A stretch of DNA of 7,682 nucleotides, taken from positions 1-7,682 of the forward strand of contig CAAFUD010000010.1 in assembly GCA_900766125.1 (NCBI GenBank), given 5' to 3'. The DNA is from an uncultured Veillonella sp. GTDB lineage: Bacteria; Bacillota; Negativicutes; Veillonellales; Veillonellaceae. Of the stretch, positions 5,782-7,682 are shown one piece after another; position 1 is the first letter of the stretch; every line of letters starts with the position of its first letter. The notes under the pieces were generated by a model. It searched no databases. It was not told the origin of the DNA and saw only the letters and a list, made by a program, of their open reading frames with translations. A program made the position numbers and the translations under genes.

Positions 5782-6558
5782 GTGGAACAGAAATTTTTCT
5801 TTTTCGATATAGACAATACCTTAGCTGTGTGGCCGGAAGGTAAAATTCCTGACAGTGCTCAATATAGCTTAGATGAATTAAAGCGCCGTGGTCATAGGGT
5901 GGCACTAGCAACAGGCCGTATCCAAGTAGATGCAAAGCGTTTTGCGGAACAAGCGGGGCTTACAGATTTTGTGGCAGATGGCGGACATAGTGTTACTGTT
6001 AATAATGAACTAGTGTCCATGATTGGCATGGATCGTGATGCATGCATTAACTATTTGGAATATTTAGAGTCCCATAATATTCCTTGGGCTGTAACAGATC
6101 GGAATAAATTAGGCCGAATTACGCCGTATAAGGAAATATTAGATTGGCATCCGAATTGGGATGTTTTTAAAACGACAGTAGATCCTAATTTTGACTTTCA
6201 TAATGTAGAAGAATTTTATAAGATTTATGTGTTCTTTAAAGAAGGGGAAGAAGAGGAAAAAGAAATTGAGCATATGACGCATAAGCTCATTCGTTATGGC
6301 GATGGCTGTGTTTTATATGAACCAATGGAAAAAGCTTTGGGTATTCGCAATATGCTTGATTATTTTGGTATGAAACCTAATCAAGCCGTAGTGTTTGGTG
6401 ACGGATATAATGATTTGTCTATGTTTAGACCAGAATGGCTTAATATTGCCATGGGGAATGCACGTGCTGAATTGAAAGAAAAAGCCGATTATATCACTAC
6501 CGACTGTGATAAGGATGGTATTTATAATGCGTGTAAGCATTTCAAGTGGATTGATTGA
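5782..6558 (+). CDS. HAD superfamily hydrolase, Cof/IIB type
   Basis: This 258-residue cytosolic phosphatase-type protein carries all four HAD motifs: DIDNTL with nucleophile Asp9 and acid/base Asp11, Thr44 in ALATGR, Lys184 in EPMEKALGI, and Asp207 and Asp211 in GDGYNDLSMF. The insert between motifs II and III (about residues 75-180) is the C2-type cap that sets substrate choice. Length fits the Cof-type IIB group, which mostly hydrolyses sugar phosphates, nucleotides or flavin-related phosphates. The substrate cannot be read from sequence. The start is GTG, with AGGAGG at 5772-5777, a short 4-base spacing; this site overlaps the TAG stop of the DUF1653 gene, indicating translational coupling. 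The acidic stretch EGEEEEKEIE in the cap is notable but not unusual. Confidence 0.92.
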   Translation: MEQKFFFFDIDNTLAVWPEGKIPDSAQYSLDELKRRGHRVALATGRIQVDAKRFAEQAGLTDFVADGGHSVTVNNELVSMIGMDRDACINYLEYLESHNIPWAVTDRNKLGRITPYKEILDWHPNWDVFKTTVDPNFDFHNVEEFYKIYVFFKEGEEEEKEIEHMTHKLIRYGDGCVLYEPMEKALGIRNMLDYFGMKPNQAVVFGDGYNDLSMFRPEWLNIAMGNARAELKEKADYITTDCDKDGIYNACKHFKWID

Positions 6559-6597
6559 GTTCTAATGTCCTCATTGTAGACTAAAAAACTGAACAAT

Positions 6598-6626
6598 TTG
6601 ATGGTAAATAATGACTGATATATAAC
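6598..6626 (+). promoter_or_regulatory. Candidate promoter downstream of the HAD gene
   Basis: TTGATG (6598-6603), a 17-bp spacer and TATAAC (6621-6626) predict a start near 6632. It points toward the terminator at 6709-6734, so it would give a transcript of about 100 nt, or a leader for the cyclophilin gene if the terminator is leaky. The surroundings are AT-rich, so chance resemblance is possible. Confidence 0.4.
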
Positions 6627-6708
6627 TGAAAGTATAAGGTTATATAAATTGGTAAATTTAATAATTATTTAAACCAAATTTTCTCTAAAACATGATATAC
6701 TAAAAAAG

Positions 6709-6734
6709 AGCCGCTCACGGGTTGAGCGGCTTTT
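6709..6734 (+). terminator. Rho-independent terminator, GC-rich stem
   Basis: AGCCGCTCA (6709-6717) pairs perfectly with TGAGCGGCT (6723-6731) around a 5-base loop, followed by a short T-run (6731-6734). A run of six A before the stem (6702-6707) gives a U-tract on the opposite strand, so the element could work both ways, although both neighbouring genes run rightward. It probably ends the adh-DUF1653-HAD transcript, about 150 bp after the HAD stop. Confidence 0.88.
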
Positions 6735-6786
6735 CTATGTGAATTTTACATACATGTTAGTATAAACAATATATTTTGGGGGAACT

Positions 6787-7428
6787 ATGAACTGGAAACG
6801 CTTGGCTTTATGCGCAATGTTGGGGATTACAATGCTTGGTACAGCAGCTTGTGGTACAAAAAGTGGGGAACAACCACAAGGTAATACTGTAAAAGCAGAA
6901 ACTGTAACTATGCCTAATTTCTCTAATGCGCCAATTGCTGATGAGTATGCTATTTTTGATACAAATTATGGTCAATTCAAAGTTCGTTTGCTAGGCTCTA
7001 AAGCGCCTATTACTGTAAAAAACTTTGATTACTTAGTGAAAAAAGGTTTCTATAATGGTGTTACATTCCACCGCGTTATCGAAGGCTTTATGATTCAAGG
7101 CGGGGATCCAGATGGTACAGGTGCTGGCGGTCCAGGTTATACCATTCCTGATGAGTTCTCCAATGATTTACACTTCAATAAAATGGGCGTTCTTGCCATG
7201 GCAAACCGAGGCCCTAATACAGGGGGCTCTCAGTTCTTTATTACCTTGGGACCTACAGATTGGTTAGATAACAAACACACTATCTTTGGTACCGTAGTAC
7301 AAGGTATGGATGTAGTTGAAAAAATTGGCAAAGTAAAAACAGGCCGTAATGATAAACCAGTAGAGCCAGTAATCATCAATACTATTACGTTGGAACCGAT
7401 TACTGATGATGCAAAAAATGGCAAATAA
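6787..7428 (+). CDS. Cyclophilin-type peptidyl-prolyl cis-trans isomerase, lipoprotein
   Basis: This 213-residue protein has a lipoprotein-type signal: Lys4 and Arg5, a hydrophobic core, and Cys22 after LGTAA, so it should be exported and lipid-anchored. In a diderm cell it could face the periplasm or sit in the outer membrane. A linker rich in polar residues is followed by a cyclophilin domain from about residue 55 to 205. FHRVIEGFMIQGGDPDGTG holds the catalytic Arg96, GGSQFFIT is the core signature, and Trp159 in DWLDNKHTIFG corresponds to the tryptophan that favours cyclosporin binding. It isomerises prolyl bonds and likely helps fold exported proteins. The ATG follows GGGGGA at 6778-6783 with a short spacing. 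No convincing promoter was found directly upstream; TATAAA at 6761-6766 is the best weak -10. The gene overlaps the next one by 11 bases. Confidence 0.95.
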   Translation: MNWKRLALCAMLGITMLGTAACGTKSGEQPQGNTVKAETVTMPNFSNAPIADEYAIFDTNYGQFKVRLLGSKAPITVKNFDYLVKKGFYNGVTFHRVIEGFMIQGGDPDGTGAGGPGYTIPDEFSNDLHFNKMGVLAMANRGPNTGGSQFFITLGPTDWLDNKHTIFGTVVQGMDVVEKIGKVKTGRNDKPVEPVIINTITLEPITDDAKNGK

Positions 7429-7682
7429 GGAGGTTAAGTCTGAAGAGCGGCACTATGTGTACTTGGTGCGTTGCGCAGATGATTCCTTGTATTGTGGGTG
7501 GACCACCGATATTGAACGCCGTATAGAGGCTCATAATGGGCTTATTCCAGGCGGTGCTAAGTATACGAGAGGGCGACGTCCTGTTGAATTGGTGTATTCT
7601 GAAAGCTTTCACAATAAACAAGATGCACAACGTAGAGAATATGCCATAAAACAGATGACAAAGACTAAGAAATTGCGACTCA
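7418..7682 (+). CDS. GIY-YIG nuclease domain protein (UPF0213-like), 3' end missing
   Basis: The first 88 codons are present before the window ends. The GIY-YIG core is clear: YVY at residues 13-15, YCG at 22-24, Arg in TDIERRIEAHN near residue 31, and the conserved Glu in RREYAIKQM near residue 76. The usual length of these stand-alone UPF0213 (YhbQ-like) proteins is about 80-100 residues, so only a few residues are missing. Members are small cytosolic proteins related to DNA-cutting nucleases; their cellular role is poorly defined. ATG at 7418 (MANKEVKSEERHYVY) overlaps the cyclophilin gene by 11 bases; in-frame ATGs at 7406 and 7409 are alternatives. None has a good ribosome binding site, while a near-perfect one (7426-7434) lies downstream and out of use. 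Confidence 0.87.
   Translation, partial: MANKEVKSEERHYVYLVRCADDSLYCGWTTDIERRIEAHNGLIPGGAKYTRGRRPVELVYSESFHNKQDAQRREYAIKQMTKTKKLRL

Noticed and set aside
6696..6701. TATACT as a -10 box just before the terminator at 6709
   Set aside because: There is no -35 at suitable distance, and transcription would start at the terminator stem itself.
7230..7630. Minus-strand open frames over the cyclophilin and GIY-YIG genes
   Set aside because: Both overlapped genes have full family motifs on the plus strand; the antisense frames show none.
1..7682. Mobile element, prophage, CRISPR array, toxin-antitoxin or defence island
   Set aside because: No transposase, integrase, terminal repeats, regular repeat arrays or known defence genes were seen; the lone GIY-YIG protein is of the common housekeeping UPF0213 type.

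Overview
The window looks like ordinary chromosome of a low-GC, anaerobic, diderm Firmicute, most likely Veillonella or a close relative in the Negativicutes. That placement rests on recalled family resemblance: an Ldh_2-type dehydrogenase next to a lone molybdopterin oxidoreductase, a BrnQ carrier, a GldA-like dehydrogenase, and a cyclophilin lipoprotein. No database search was possible. I see no transposase, integrase, phage gene, CRISPR array, tRNA or rRNA.

Left part (1-2814): a malate/L-lactate dehydrogenase family gene is cut by the left edge and points left. A gene-free, AT-rich region of about 580 bp separates it from a divergent molybdenum oxidoreductase gene. This region holds candidate promoters, a CRP/FNR-like dyad and several palindromes, and is the most regulation-dense part of the window. 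The oxidoreductase probably starts at a TTG and has no partner iron-sulfur or membrane subunit nearby.

Middle (2815-6734): brnQ, a branched-chain amino acid:cation symporter, has its own promoter, with a small dyad in the spacer, and ends in a strong 14-bp terminator. A good promoter (TTGATT, 17 bp, TATAAT) then drives an apparent three-gene unit: an iron-containing alcohol dehydrogenase family enzyme, a small DUF1653 protein, and a HAD-IIB phosphatase whose ribosome binding site overlaps the previous stop codon. The dehydrogenase keeps the GldA metal ligands but has Cys where GldA has its substrate-pocket Asp, so it may act on something other than glycerol, perhaps 2-oxo or 2-hydroxy acids. 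A GC-rich terminator lies about 150 bp past the HAD gene.

Right part (6735-7682): a cyclophilin-type peptidyl-prolyl isomerase with a lipoprotein signal overlaps a GIY-YIG (UPF0213-like) nuclease gene that is cut by the right edge, probably only a few residues short of complete.

The genes do not form one pathway. Organic acid oxidation (Ldh_2), redox chemistry (the Mo enzyme and the GldA-like enzyme) and amino acid uptake (BrnQ) fit a lactate- and amino-acid-using anaerobe. I found no convincing novel multi-gene system. The points most worth a second look are the divergent regulatory region, the orphan Mo enzyme, the Asp-to-Cys change in the dehydrogenase, a possible short transcript before the cyclophilin gene, and an out-of-register Shine-Dalgarno sequence at the last gene.
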